From assembly GCA_016839555.1 (NCBI GenBank), contig JAEOUA010000010.1:310001-374000 (forward strand): DNA of 64,000 nt, read 5' to 3'. The DNA is from Promethearchaeota archaeon (GTDB lineage Archaea > Asgardarchaeota > Lokiarchaeia > Sigyniarchaeales > SOKP01). Shown here one piece after another: positions 35,684 through 44,953 of the stretch. Positions within the stretch are counted from its first letter, which is position 1. Every line of letters begins with the position of its first letter. The translations under genes and the position numbers were made by a program. The notes below the pieces were generated by a model, which saw only the letters and a list, made by a program, of their open reading frames with translations, had not been told where the DNA came from and made no database searches.

Positions 35684-37255
35684 TTACCATGGTCTTTCGA
35701 TAATGGTTGGTCGTGCTATTTTGGCCTTCTTAGGATAATCTACATTATAATGAATTCCTCTACTCTCTTTTCTTGAAATCGCACTTACTATTATAATTTT
35801 TGCGACTGTTGCCAAATTTCTTAACTCAATAAGGTTTTTTTCGATTTTGAAGTCCCAATAATACCTTTCTATCTCATCAAGTATTAGATTGATTCTTTTT
35901 TTAGCTCTTTGCAATCTTTTGTCCGTTCTTACAATTCCCACATAATTTTGCATAAATCTACGAAGCTCATCCCAGTTCTGGGTTATAACTATTGCCTCAG
36001 TAGAGGGTATTGCATTCCCAGGCTCCCAAGGCTTAAATTCTTTAATCTTTAAGTTATTAGCTATAGATGCCAGGGTTTCAGCGCAATTATGTCCACATAC
36101 TAATCCTTCTATTAATGAGTTACTTGCTAACCTATTTGCTCCATGAAGACCTGTACATGCAGATTCTCCAATAACATATAAATTTTTTACTTGAGTAGTA
36201 CCATCTATTTTGGCACTTACGCCTCCACAACAATAGTGGGCTGCGGGAACAATAGGTATAGGCTCTTTAGTAATATCAATATTAAATTCTAAACATTTTT
36301 TATAAACTCCAGGAAAGTGCTTCTTAATAAACTCTGGCTCTCTTTGTGACGCGATATCTAATAATACATAATCATCTCCCGTTCTTTTAAGTTCAAAATC
36401 GATTGCTCTGGAAACTATATCTCGAGGGGCCAAATCTTTCATTGGATGATATTTTTTCATAAATTTCTTTCCACTTAAATTTTTTAGGATGGCTCCCTCC
36501 CCTCTCATGGCTTCTGTGATAAGAAATGATTTAGCATAGGGATGATATAGACAAGTTGGATGGAATTGAAAGAATTCCATATTTGAGATTGCGGCACCTG
36601 CTCGATATGCCATCGCGATTCCATCTCCAGATGCCACGTCGGGATTTGAAGTATAAAGATAAATTTTACCACACCCTCCCGTAGCTAATATAGTTGCTCC
36701 TGCGCCAATATTATGAATCTCTTCCTTCTCCTGATCTAGAACATAAACTCCAAAACATTTCATATTTCGTGCATAGAGATTAATTGCACACATATCTTCT
36801 TTTATCTCAACATTATCACATTCTTTCACTTTATCTATGAGAGCTTCTTCTATATATCTCCCTGTGAGATCATTCACATGGAGAATTCGTCGCTCAGAAT
36901 GGCCTCCTTCCCTTCCAAGATCATATTCTCCATCGCTATTTCTAGAAAAATCAACTCCCCACTCAATCAACTCATGGATTCGCTCTGGAACTTGAGTTAT
37001 AATCTCTCTCACTACCTCTTCATTACACAAGCCATCGCCAGCTTCAAGTGTATCTTTTATATGTTTCTCAAAACTATCATTTTCATCCCATACACAGGCT
37101 ACTCCTCCTTGTGAGTAATATGTATTACATTCTTCCAATTCTTGTTTAGTTATTAAAAGAATTTTTTTATTTGGTGAAAGTCGAGATAACCTTATGGCTA
37201 AAGATAATCCAGAAATCCCCCCACCTATTATTAAAAAATCAGTCTTAAACCTCAA
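35684..37255 (-). CDS. nadB: L-aspartate oxidase
   Basis: 523 aa flavoprotein of the succinate-dehydrogenase family. FAD loop IIGGGISGLS at 8-17, the QGGVACVW segment with the shortened SDH-type Ser/Thr region, and the C-terminal HYCCGGV, GESACTGLHGANRLASNSLIEGLV that marks NadB. It oxidises aspartate to iminoaspartate, the first step of NAD synthesis; NadA and NadC are not in the window. Convergent with uvrD and divergent from the phosphatase at 37390. Confidence 0.9.
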   Translation of the reverse strand: MRFKTDFLIIGGGISGLSLAIRLSRLSPNKKILLITKQELEECNTYYSQGGVACVWDENDSFEKHIKDTLEAGDGLCNEEVVREIITQVPERIHELIEWGVDFSRNSDGEYDLGREGGHSERRILHVNDLTGRYIEEALIDKVKECDNVEIKEDMCAINLYARNMKCFGVYVLDQEKEEIHNIGAGATILATGGCGKIYLYTSNPDVASGDGIAMAYRAGAAISNMEFFQFHPTCLYHPYAKSFLITEAMRGEGAILKNLSGKKFMKKYHPMKDLAPRDIVSRAIDFELKRTGDDYVLLDIASQREPEFIKKHFPGVYKKCLEFNIDITKEPIPIVPAAHYCCGGVSAKIDGTTQVKNLYVIGESACTGLHGANRLASNSLIEGLVCGHNCAETLASIANNLKIKEFKPWEPGNAIPSTEAIVITQNWDELRRFMQNYVGIVRTDKRLQRAKKRINLILDEIERYYWDFKIEKNLIELRNLATVAKIIIVSAISRKESRGIHYNVDYPKKAKIARPTIIERPW

Positions 37256-37389
37256 AATACATTTCCTTATTTGCCGAATTTAGAATTTTATTAGAATTTA
37301 TAATCATTTTTAAGATATTAATTTAATACTTCTTTTTAGGTTTCACAAAATTTTTTTTTGATTTTTTAATTTAATTTAATCGAGAATAT

Positions 37390-37893
37390 ATGAATAAAAA
37401 AGTAAAAAATGTACTTTTTGTATGCTTTGGCAATACAGCAAGAAGTCCTGCCGCGGAAGGAATCGCTAAAGCACTAAAAAGGGATAAATATTCTGAAGAA
37501 TTAGCTAATGTTAATTTTGATTCTGCAGGGTTCTTTAATGTTTATAAAACTGCTCAACCGGCAACTATAGAATATCTAAAAAAAAATTGGAACATTGATT
37601 TTAGCGATTTTAAAGGGAAGATTATGGATGAAGATTTATTGAAAAAGCAAGATCTCATTTTAGTTATGCAACCACGCCATTTAAAGAGGCTAAAAAGAAA
37701 ATTTAAAAATCTTAAGGAAGTTCAAAAAAAGGCTCATATCTTATTAGAATATGCACAAGTTCCAGGAGACCCAGATATTGAAGATCCGGTCAATTTAAAT
37801 GAAAAAGAATATGAAGAAATAATAAAAACTGTGGAAAATGGAGTTATTGAATCCATTAAAAAAATTATTAAAATTAATAAAGACTTAACTTAA
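37390..37893 (+). CDS. Low-molecular-weight protein-tyrosine-phosphatase-like, copy 1
   Basis: 167 aa. The phosphate loop CFGNTARS (Cys12 to Ser19) is the LMW-PTP/arsenate-reductase signature C(x5)RS, with Asn/Thr as in archaeal members. The general acid Asp lies in DPDIEDPVNL in the C-terminal part. A second paralogue is at 38901 and a sirtuin gene lies between them. Tyrosine phosphatase activity is the likely role; arsenate reductases of this fold need extra C-terminal cysteines that are absent. Confidence 0.85.
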   Translation: MNKKVKNVLFVCFGNTARSPAAEGIAKALKRDKYSEELANVNFDSAGFFNVYKTAQPATIEYLKKNWNIDFSDFKGKIMDEDLLKKQDLILVMQPRHLKRLKRKFKNLKEVQKKAHILLEYAQVPGDPDIEDPVNLNEKEYEEIIKTVENGVIESIKKIIKINKDLT

Positions 37894-37930
37894 ATTAACC
37901 AGTTTTATCTAATTAAAGAGTTAATATTTT

Positions 37931-38686
37931 CTATTTTATTTTTTTCATTAATTCAGTAAAAATTTCACCTGCTTTCCCTTGCAACACAATATCTGCTAAA
38001 TCATCCATAATGGTGGATTCATTATTAATAAAAATGATTTTTGAGCCGCTTTCTTTTGCAATTAAAGGTACTGAATTTGCTGGACTTACTAGCAAGGAGC
38101 TCCCCACCATAATTAGGCAATTTGCTTTTCTGACAGCATTAAGTGCAGCGTTCAAGACACCTAATGGTAAAGATTCACCAAAAAGAATCACTTTAGGTTT
38201 TATAAACCCAGAACATTTATCGCATACAGGATATTCAACATTTTTGGTATCAACCTCATCTAATTCATATTCTTTCCCGCATTTTATACATTCTAACTTT
38301 TTATATGATCCATGTAATTCGTAGATTGGAATATTTTTATATTTCCCGCTACCCGCTCTTTGATGCAACATATCTACATTTTGTGTTATCACCGCCTTCA
38401 CCTTGCCCATTTTTTCCAGCTCTGCAATAGACTTATGAGCTTCATTTGGTTCAGCATTTTCCAATTGGTCGGTAAGTTCATTATGCATTGTCCAGAATGG
38501 TTTAGGGTTTTCTAAGAAAACATAATAATTTCCATGATAAGAAAGGTCATATTTTGACCAAATTCCACCTTCACTTCGAAAGTCTGGAATACCCGATTCA
38601 GTTGATATACCCGCACCTGAAAATACAACAATGTTTTCTGAATTATTGATTATTTCAGCAGCTTCATTTATTTTTGATTCTGACAT
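37931..38686 (-). CDS. cobB: Sir2-family NAD-dependent protein deacylase (sirtuin)
   Basis: 251 aa. NAD loop GAGISTESGIPDFRS at 24-38, TQNVDMLHQRAG with Asn103/Asp105, catalytic His125 (ELHGS), zinc ligands Cys133, Cys136, Cys155 and Cys158, and FGESLP following. This is the complete single-domain archaeal/bacterial form, which removes acyl groups from lysine using NAD. Convergent with LMW-PTP copy 1 (37 bp between stops). Confidence 0.92.
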   Translation of the reverse strand: MSESKINEAAEIINNSENIVVFSGAGISTESGIPDFRSEGGIWSKYDLSYHGNYYVFLENPKPFWTMHNELTDQLENAEPNEAHKSIAELEKMGKVKAVITQNVDMLHQRAGSGKYKNIPIYELHGSYKKLECIKCGKEYELDEVDTKNVEYPVCDKCSGFIKPKVILFGESLPLGVLNAALNAVRKANCLIMVGSSLLVSPANSVPLIAKESGSKIIFINNESTIMDDLADIVLQGKAGEIFTELMKKIK

Positions 38687-38900
38687 TTTTTACCTAAAAT
38701 TATCCATATATGTATATATAAATAAGTTGAAGGTTTTTTATTCATCTCTGTCAATTAAAAATAAAAATGAAAATTAAAATTAATGGTATAAATTTATAAA
38801 AATTAAAAGGAAAATAGTAGATAATCTCTATAGAAAAAAGTTTATCTTGATATCTTTTTTCTTTATTATAAAATAAGTTTTGTATCATAATTTCTTAAAA

Positions 38901-39377
38901 ATGAAAAAAATTGAAAGTATTCTTTTCGTGTGTTTGGGAAACACAGCACGCTCTCCCGCAGCAGAATATTTAGCAAAGCATTATGCACAGAGATATGATC
39001 TTAATCTAAAAATTGAGAGTGCCGGATTCATTAACGCGTTCTCTTATATGCAATCTCAATCAAGATCATATTTAAGTGCTAAAAATATCGATTACTCGGA
39101 TTTTAGACCTCAGATAATAAATTGGAAATTATTAGAAAGAAATGATTTGATAATTACGATGGAGAGGAGCCATAAAGTAGATATACTCAATACTTACGGA
39201 AATATCGATAACATTGAAAATAAGGTGTATACATTGAAAGAGTTTAACGGAGCATCAAAAGATCTGGATATCGTCGATCCTTATTATACCTCTTCTAGAC
39301 TTTATTCCCAAGTTTTAAAGGAAATTGATGAGAATATAGAAAAACTAATTTTCAAAATTAAAAAATTCAATGAATAA
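38901..39377 (+). CDS. Low-molecular-weight protein-tyrosine-phosphatase-like, copy 2
   Basis: 158 aa from ATG 38901; the upstream TTG at 38880 would add seven residues with no parallel in copy 1. Phosphate loop CLGNTARS with the nucleophile Cys near residue 11, and the acid Asp in DLDIVDPYY. It resembles the 37390 protein along its length but is well diverged. It converges with the NYN nuclease gene (20 bp). Confidence 0.85.
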   Translation: MKKIESILFVCLGNTARSPAAEYLAKHYAQRYDLNLKIESAGFINAFSYMQSQSRSYLSAKNIDYSDFRPQIINWKLLERNDLIITMERSHKVDILNTYGNIDNIENKVYTLKEFNGASKDLDIVDPYYTSSRLYSQVLKEIDENIEKLIFKIKKFNE

Positions 39378-39397
39378 TAACAAATTTAGAATGTATT

Positions 39398-39916
39398 TTA
39401 CATTCGAATTTCATTTAAAAAATCATCTAAATAAAATAAATTCTCGGTCTCAATTATTTCTTTTAACACATAAGCCAAGGAATATTTAAATGCCCAGACC
39501 TCAACCACCTTCCCTAACTCTTTTAATTTTTTTATTACGGGAAGAAAATCACCATCCCCAGAAACTAAAGCAGCAATATCATATTTATTCTCATAAGCTA
39601 AGGAGATCATATCGATAGCAATTCTTACATCCACTTTTTTTTCAAATACATTATGGGATATTGTTTTATCGAAGCTTGTTTGAATTTGATATCCACTGCG
39701 TTCTCTTAAGTTTTTATACCATTTCTTTTTTTTTCTACTGAGTGGATAAACGATACCTTCATAGAGGAAAATACCTTCTAATCTCCTCTCATTGGCAATA
39801 ATTTTTTTTAATTTTTCATAATCAGCTTTCACTTTGTACTTTTTAAAACCCTTAAAGATATTACTATTATCTAAAAAAATAATGAGCCTCTTCTCTTTTT
39901 GGGCAGTATATTTCAT
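39398..39916 (-). CDS. NYN-domain (PIN-like, LabA-type) ribonuclease
   Basis: 172 aa. LIIFLDNSNIF with the first acidic residue (Asp16), then VDVRIAIDMISLA, SGDGDFLPVIKKLKELGK and the C-terminal FYLDDF are the four acidic positions of LabA/DUF88 NYN domains. These are PIN-like metal-dependent RNases. No extra domain. Substrate unknown. Confidence 0.82.
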   Translation of the reverse strand: MKYTAQKEKRLIIFLDNSNIFKGFKKYKVKADYEKLKKIIANERRLEGIFLYEGIVYPLSRKKKKWYKNLRERSGYQIQTSFDKTISHNVFEKKVDVRIAIDMISLAYENKYDIAALVSGDGDFLPVIKKLKELGKVVEVWAFKYSLAYVLKEIIETENLFYLDDFLNEIRM

Positions 39917-40001
39917 GTTTCTTTCCCTAGATATATTTAATCAAATTATTTATGGCAAATTTCGATTTTATTTTCTTTAAATAAGAATATTATATAAATC
40001 A

Positions 40002-40494
40002 TTATTTCTCCTTCCTCATTTTCAACATCTCAACTATTTTTTCAGTTATAGGAAGAGAATCTAAAAAAATGCTGACAAATTTATATATTGTATCATATTC
40101 TTCATAGTTCTGAAGTTTTTCTTTTTCTTGCTCTAGATTTTTTTTTATTTGACTAAATTCTTTTTTATATTTCAGATAATCTTTAACAGCGGAGAGATAT
40201 GAATTAATAAATCCATTCATTATCGAATTCATAGAATAACGCTTGATTTTTGCGTTTATTCCCTCTTTTTCTTCTATAATTTTTCTTTTCAATAAATCAT
40301 TAAGTTCTTGAGAAATAGTACCTTTAGATAATCCTGTTAATTCTTTTAATTTAATTTGAGTAAGCTCCTTTCGTGTTTACCATTGCAAAAATAAAATATT
40401 GATTTAAATGAAATTTTAAAACTGGACATAAATCATATTTAATCTGATTTATCCTTAAAATCTTAAAATTCTTTAATATTAGATAATTAATCAT
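40002..40494 (-). pseudogene. Winged-helix (GbsR/MarR-like) regulator broken by a +1 frameshift
   Basis: Two adjacent minus-strand frames together read as one regulator. Frame 1 runs from ATG 40494 to a stop at 40351 (47 codons, ...FHLNQYFIFAMVNTKG). Frame 2, open from just after a stop near 40377 to 40002, continues as ELTQIKLKELTGLSKGTISQ, an evident recognition helix-turn-helix, then a wing and a coiled-coil C-terminus ending KMRKEK. Removing one base near 40368 (AAAGGAG) would join them. The frame 2 part has only a TTG (40292) as possible start, which would cut off the HTH. It is either a recent pseudogene, a sequence error or a programmed shift. Confidence 0.6.
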
Positions 40495-40557
40495 TACATA
40501 TTATAAAAATGGTTTTTGAAAATAGAATAGAAATATTAAGAATTACGAATTGATGTT

Positions 40558-41703
40558 ATGCAAGATACCACTTTCTCTCTTTCGAAAGCTAACTCGACAA
40601 ACGTCAATATAATAAGAGGCCTTTCAATTCAAATAATTGCAATCTCTCATGGATTGGAAAAAATAGGATTAATAGGGCCTGGAAATATTATAGGTGTTAC
40701 AAGTTTTGATTTTTTAATCTTGATGAGTGGAATGCTTATAGCATACTCCATTTTTAAAAATATGAATAATAAAAATTATGATTTTAAAGAATATTTAGTG
40801 AGTAGATTTTCTAGAATTTATATTTCCGTTTTAACGGTTTATACTATTTTAATTTTTATTGAGTGGATAAATAATTACAATTTTTTGAATCATATTTCCA
40901 CTTTTTTCATGAATATTTTATTATTAAATGGTTCCATAATATATTTTTGGCCATACGGACATAGTCATCATCTATGGGCAATTCCTTTTTTTTGGTGGCA
41001 ATATTTATTCTTTGGATGGTTGCTATTAGGTACAAGAACAACAAAAAAAAAATATTTATATTACATCATCTTAGCATTTTTGAGTTTTATGATGTATCTG
41101 ATCCTTTTTGGTTGGCGAGATGAGGCCAAAATAGTTTATTTAGTTATTTGGTATTTAGGAGCTAATCTCACGTTCCTTATGGCAAGATTATATAAAAAGA
41201 TCAAAGATAAATCAACTATAAATGGAGTTTTAAATGAAGAAAAGCGAATTCAATTGGAAAAAAAAGTCAAATATATTTCATTAATTATGTCAATATTATT
41301 CTTTAGCTTAGCAATAATTAGATCTATAACATTTAAAAGTTTTCTTGATCATTATGAACTATACTATAATGTCTTAATGGCTTGTTCAATATCATTCTTA
41401 TTACTTTTTACACAATATAGTAAGTTTAATTATCCTCAAAAATTTAGAAAAGTCATTAATTTCTTAGCAAGTTATTCTTTTACACTATTTTTAATTCATA
41501 TATCTTTATATTATCTCTTCTTTAACATTAGTACAGATTTAGGGTTTTTTATTATGGTCTATATAATAATAAATATTATATCAATTATTATCGCCTACTT
41601 TACAGAAATGAGATACCATAAGTTTAGAAGCTATTTAATGAAGAAATTCAAATTGGATTCAAAACCTAAAGAGGTTATAAAATCTATCAAAACAACACCT
41701 TAA
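40558..41703 (+). CDS. Membrane acyltransferase-3 family protein (OafA/YrhL-like)
   Basis: 381 aa with about ten hydrophobic helices. Near the N-terminus are NIIRGLSIQIIAISHG (the family's conserved Arg...His positions) and, after helix 2, FKEYLVSRFSRIY, the R-x-x-R-hydrophobic pattern of acyltransferase 3. The family transfers acetyl or other acyl groups to sugars or lipids at the membrane. It is divergent (63 bp) from the broken HTH regulator, which could have controlled it. Confidence 0.75.
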   Translation: MQDTTFSLSKANSTNVNIIRGLSIQIIAISHGLEKIGLIGPGNIIGVTSFDFLILMSGMLIAYSIFKNMNNKNYDFKEYLVSRFSRIYISVLTVYTILIFIEWINNYNFLNHISTFFMNILLLNGSIIYFWPYGHSHHLWAIPFFWWQYLFFGWLLLGTRTTKKKYLYYIILAFLSFMMYLILFGWRDEAKIVYLVIWYLGANLTFLMARLYKKIKDKSTINGVLNEEKRIQLEKKVKYISLIMSILFFSLAIIRSITFKSFLDHYELYYNVLMACSISFLLLFTQYSKFNYPQKFRKVINFLASYSFTLFLIHISLYYLFFNISTDLGFFIMVYIIINIISIIIAYFTEMRYHKFRSYLMKKFKLDSKPKEVIKSIKTTP

Positions 41704-41767
41704 GAAAGTTATCTTATAAAATTATAAATAGAATTAATTTCATTATATTATTTGTGGGATTATAAAA

Positions 41768-42298
41768 ATGGATGTTGAGGATATTGAGCAATTAAATGAA
41801 GAAATTAAAAACCCCGTGAGCAATATTAAACCATTGAGGGGATTTGAGATTATCGCAGAATCAATGGTGTATATGGTTTATGACATTTTCGGGAGAAATT
41901 TGTTACTTTCCATACTGTATCAAATGGGAGCTGGTCCAGGATACCAAATTGCTGAAAGGCTTAAAAAAGAGTATCAAAAAGAAGAATTTGAGATTTTTGA
42001 ATTAATTAAAATCTTAGTAAAAGAATTAAAAGATTATTACTCCATTCAAATTAAATCAATTGAAGAATCGGAAGACAAATTAAGGATTGTAATTGAAAAT
42101 CATTGCTTTTTACGTGATCCAATCAAACATCGAGAACGGTTGAAATTTGGAAAAGCTTTTTGCCGGGTAAATAAAGGATACTTTGAAACGTTGTTTAAGG
42201 CATTATTAGGAGAAAAAACAAGGAGTATTGAAATTAATTTCTTGGAAAATGATCCCGAAAAAGATTTGTGCATTGAAGAATTGATTTTTAAGTTCTAA
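41768..42298 (+). CDS. V4R/hydrocarbon-binding-like protein
   Basis: 176 aa. The region FGRNLLLSILYQMGAGPGYQIAERL and the C-terminal CRVNKGYFETLFKALLG...DLCIEELIF follow the V4R layout (helix-Gly turn, Cys-x-x-x-x-GY-helix, final D-x-C strand) found in small ligand-binding regulators and in TRAPP Bet3-type proteins. The two cysteines are candidates for metal or ligand contact. It starts 65 bp after the acyltransferase-3 gene. Low similarity, so the call is tentative. Confidence 0.5.
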   Translation: MDVEDIEQLNEEIKNPVSNIKPLRGFEIIAESMVYMVYDIFGRNLLLSILYQMGAGPGYQIAERLKKEYQKEEFEIFELIKILVKELKDYYSIQIKSIEESEDKLRIVIENHCFLRDPIKHRERLKFGKAFCRVNKGYFETLFKALLGEKTRSIEINFLENDPEKDLCIEELIFKF

Positions 42299-42397
42299 TT
42301 TTTTTTCTATTTAATTGTGAGTTGTTTAAATAAATTTAATATCGAATTCATTACATCTTCTTTTAATTTTTTTTACAAAATGTGTAAAAATTAGGGC

Positions 42398-42548
42398 ATT
42401 GAGTGTATCTATTTCTTTAAAAATTCGTTTTTTCTTTTTTGAAAAGTGAGAAAACACTCATAATATCACAAAATATTAAATCGAATTAAAATTATTAAAA
42501 ATATTAAATCAAATTAAAAAAAATCTATATATATTTAAATTGAGTGTA
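42398..42548. promoter_or_regulatory. Candidate operator region of the 3-hydroxyacyl-CoA dehydrogenase gene
   Basis: Contains two 20-bp direct repeats with one mismatch (42471-42490 and 42499-42518; 28-bp period, core ATATTAAATC). It also has GAGTGT elements at 42401 and 42542 and the inverse ACACTC near 42445. These flank the TATA box and look like regulator sites. Confidence 0.4.
42524..42538 (+). promoter_or_regulatory. TATA-box promoter
   Basis: TATATATATTTAAA-like box centred about 25 bp before the ATG at 42556, so the transcript is probably leaderless. Confidence 0.55.
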
Positions 42549-42555
42549 AAATAAA

Positions 42556-43743
42556 ATGGTTGATGTTAAAAAAATAGCTGTGGTTGGCTCTGGATTAATG
42601 GGCAGTGGAATTGGTCAAGTTGCATTAATGGGTGGATATAGTGTTGTAATGATTGATATAAAAGAAGAATTTGTCGACAAAGGAGTTGCTAAAATAAAAG
42701 AAGGAATAGAAAAAGTGGCTGCAAAAGGATTATTAGGTGAAGGACAAAGTGCTGCTGATGTAATGGCAAAATGTTCAAAAAATATTGATCTTGCAAATGC
42801 AGTAAAAGATTGTGATTTTGTTATAGAAGCTGTAATAGAAAAAATGGATGTGAAGAAGGATGTATGCAAAACGGTTATGGATAATGGTCCTGATCATATT
42901 ATATTTACATCAAATACATCCACAATGAGTATTACGGAAATTGGGAAGGAGAGTGGAGCACCAGACAGGGTTTGTGGGATGCATTTCTTTAATCCACCTC
43001 CCTTGATGAGGTTGATTGAAGTGATAAGGAGCGAAGATACTTCCGATGAGACCTTTGAGACAGCAAAGGCGGCTGCTGCATCCTTTCCATGTCTTCGTGG
43101 AGACCGATACATAGCCCCTGTATTAAAAGACGCTCCAGGATTCATTGTAAACCGAATGAATGCCCCCGTGCAGATTTATTTATCATGGTGTTTTGATCAA
43201 GTTGATCAAAAAGGGCTTGATTGGGTTCAATTAGATGCCGATGCTGGCGGAAAAATGCCTATGCCTCCATGCATGTTAACTGATTTCGTTGGTATCGATA
43301 CAATGTACCATGTTATGAGTTATTACCAAGAAACTCTTTCACCCGATTTTAAACAAGGTAAAGTGATTACTGAATTATATGAATCCGGCAATTTAGGTGA
43401 AAAAACTGGCAAGGGATTTTATGATTGGAGTCAAGGCAGAGATGCTATTAAGAGTAAAATCAAAGGGGCCGAACCTGCTGGTCTCTTCGATTTAAATACC
43501 ACTTTTGCTATAATGTTGAATGAAGGATGTCGAGTATTGGATGAAGGAATAGCGAGTGGATTTAAAGTAATTGATGATGCTAATATGGCTGGTATGAATG
43601 CCCCCGGACCGTTTGGGTGGGGTAAAAGAAATTACGAAAATGCGGCCAATATTTTAAATGAATTAGCTGATAAAACGGGTAAAAATTACTTTAGACCAAT
43701 TGAGTTATTAAAGTCCGGTAATTTTTCAAAGATGAGAAAATAA
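42556..43743 (+). CDS. 3-hydroxyacyl-CoA dehydrogenase
   Basis: 395 aa. NAD loop GSGLMGSGIGQ at 10-20 with Asp at the end of strand 2 (MIDIKEE). The catalytic His lies in MHFFNPPPLMRLIEVI, and DAPGFIVNRM starts the first C-terminal helical domain. A second copy of the C-terminal domain (FAIMLNEGCRVLDEGIA to the end) makes it longer than the usual 280-290 aa and similar to the C-terminal part of FadB-type proteins. It oxidises 3-hydroxyacyl-CoA in beta-oxidation or the reverse in chain building. The crotonase gene follows 205 bp downstream. Confidence 0.92.
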   Translation: MVDVKKIAVVGSGLMGSGIGQVALMGGYSVVMIDIKEEFVDKGVAKIKEGIEKVAAKGLLGEGQSAADVMAKCSKNIDLANAVKDCDFVIEAVIEKMDVKKDVCKTVMDNGPDHIIFTSNTSTMSITEIGKESGAPDRVCGMHFFNPPPLMRLIEVIRSEDTSDETFETAKAAAASFPCLRGDRYIAPVLKDAPGFIVNRMNAPVQIYLSWCFDQVDQKGLDWVQLDADAGGKMPMPPCMLTDFVGIDTMYHVMSYYQETLSPDFKQGKVITELYESGNLGEKTGKGFYDWSQGRDAIKSKIKGAEPAGLFDLNTTFAIMLNEGCRVLDEGIASGFKVIDDANMAGMNAPGPFGWGKRNYENAANILNELADKTGKNYFRPIELLKSGNFSKMRK

Positions 43744-43760
43744 ATAATTACCTAAATCTC

Positions 43761-43781
43761 CTTTTTTTCTTTTTTTAGTTT
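43761..43781 (+). terminator. Oligo-T terminator
   Basis: Two T-runs 18-38 bp after the stop of the dehydrogenase gene. Confidence 0.45.
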
Positions 43782-43821
43782 AATTTTTAAACTTTTAACA
43801 AATCCCTATTTTTTTATAATG

Positions 43822-43836
43822 TGAAAATTGTTTTCA
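43822..43836. promoter_or_regulatory. Perfect inverted repeat upstream of the crotonase gene
   Basis: TGAAAAttgTTTTCA, a 6-bp arm palindrome about 115 bp before the start at 43949; a candidate operator. Confidence 0.3.
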
Positions 43837-43948
43837 TTCGAAAAATTTGAAAATTTTTAATTATTTAAGAAATTACATAAATTATTCAATTTCAAGAATA
43901 AATAGTAAAAAACAATTTTAAAAAATAAAATAAGACGAGGTAATTTAA

Positions 43949-44776
43949 ATGTCTGAAGAAGAATATCAACATATAAAAGTAGAAAAGAATGAAGAGGGCA
44001 ATTACGTAGTTGTTTCAATTAATCGCCCCGAAAAATTAAATGCCCTTCAAATATTAACAGTTAAGGAAATATATGAAGCCTTAGAAAAGTATGAATTAGA
44101 TAGTAGCGTAAGATGCGGGGTGTTAAGGGGAACAAAAGAATATACTAAAAAACCAGCATTTTCTTCTGGAGCAGATTTATCCTCTTCTTTTGGACCAGGA
44201 GTAAAGCCCAATATCCCTGTACATATGTCTATTGCCATGCAAATGAGACATCGATACTATGATCTTATTGAAGCGTGGCCTAAACCTCTTATTGCAGCTG
44301 TAGATGGGTATGCTTTTGGAGGAGGATGTGAATTAACATTAGTTTGTGATTTAGTGATTGCCAGCAAAAGATCCGAATTTGGTTTTCCTGAAATTAAGAG
44401 AGGAATTTATCCTGCAAACGGAGGAACTCAAAGAATGGTTCGGAATATTGGTTTAGCAAGAACTATGAAAATGATCTATTTTGGAGAGCGTGTTGATGCT
44501 GAAACAATGGCAGAATGGGGATATGTCTCTTTCTTAGCTGAAGAAGGAGAAGAATTCGAGAAGTTAGTACACGAAAAAGCCTCAGAATTAGGTCATTCTG
44601 CAACGACCTCTTTAACCGTAATTAAGAAATGTGTAAAATATGGTACACAAGTTCCTATCCCAATCGGTCTTCAGTTTGAACAATTAGGATTTGGAGTCAA
44701 CTCTGCAGCCGGAGATGTCAAAGAAGGAATCACCTCATTCTTAAGAAGAAAAGAGCCTGAGTATAAAGGATATTAA
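43949..44776 (+). CDS. Enoyl-CoA hydratase/isomerase (crotonase) family protein
   Basis: 275 aa. Oxyanion-hole segments SSGADLSSSF and GYAFGGGCEL, then PEIKRGIYPANGGTQRM. The first catalytic Glu (PEI) is present. In the helix where hydratases hold the second Glu (AMEM), this protein has TMKM, so that residue is Lys. Lacking one of the two Glu, it may be an isomerase, a different hydratase, or another crotonase reaction. A Shine-Dalgarno GAGGT precedes the ATG. It fits next to the 3-hydroxyacyl-CoA dehydrogenase. Confidence 0.88.
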   Translation: MSEEEYQHIKVEKNEEGNYVVVSINRPEKLNALQILTVKEIYEALEKYELDSSVRCGVLRGTKEYTKKPAFSSGADLSSSFGPGVKPNIPVHMSIAMQMRHRYYDLIEAWPKPLIAAVDGYAFGGGCELTLVCDLVIASKRSEFGFPEIKRGIYPANGGTQRMVRNIGLARTMKMIYFGERVDAETMAEWGYVSFLAEEGEEFEKLVHEKASELGHSATTSLTVIKKCVKYGTQVPIPIGLQFEQLGFGVNSAAGDVKEGITSFLRRKEPEYKGY

Positions 44777-44777
44777 A

Positions 44778-44815
44778 TTTTTTCCTTTCTTTTTATTTTT
44801 TTTATATCTTTTTAT
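44778..44815 (+). terminator. Oligo-T terminator
   Basis: Long T-rich tract directly after the crotonase stop codon. Confidence 0.45.
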
Positions 44816-44953
44816 TATAATCTTATAACTTGTTTTTTTGAAAGAATATATTTTATTTTATAGAGAATTGATATTGGTAAAAAAGATTAATATATCCGAT
44901 AATAATCTTAAATAAAAAATGATAAGATAAATTAATCTTTTTAAAAAAAAGAT

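Noticed and set aside
42471..42518. Two spaced repeats as a CRISPR array
   Set aside because: Only two units, 8-bp spacer, AT-only sequence and no cas gene; better explained as operator sites.
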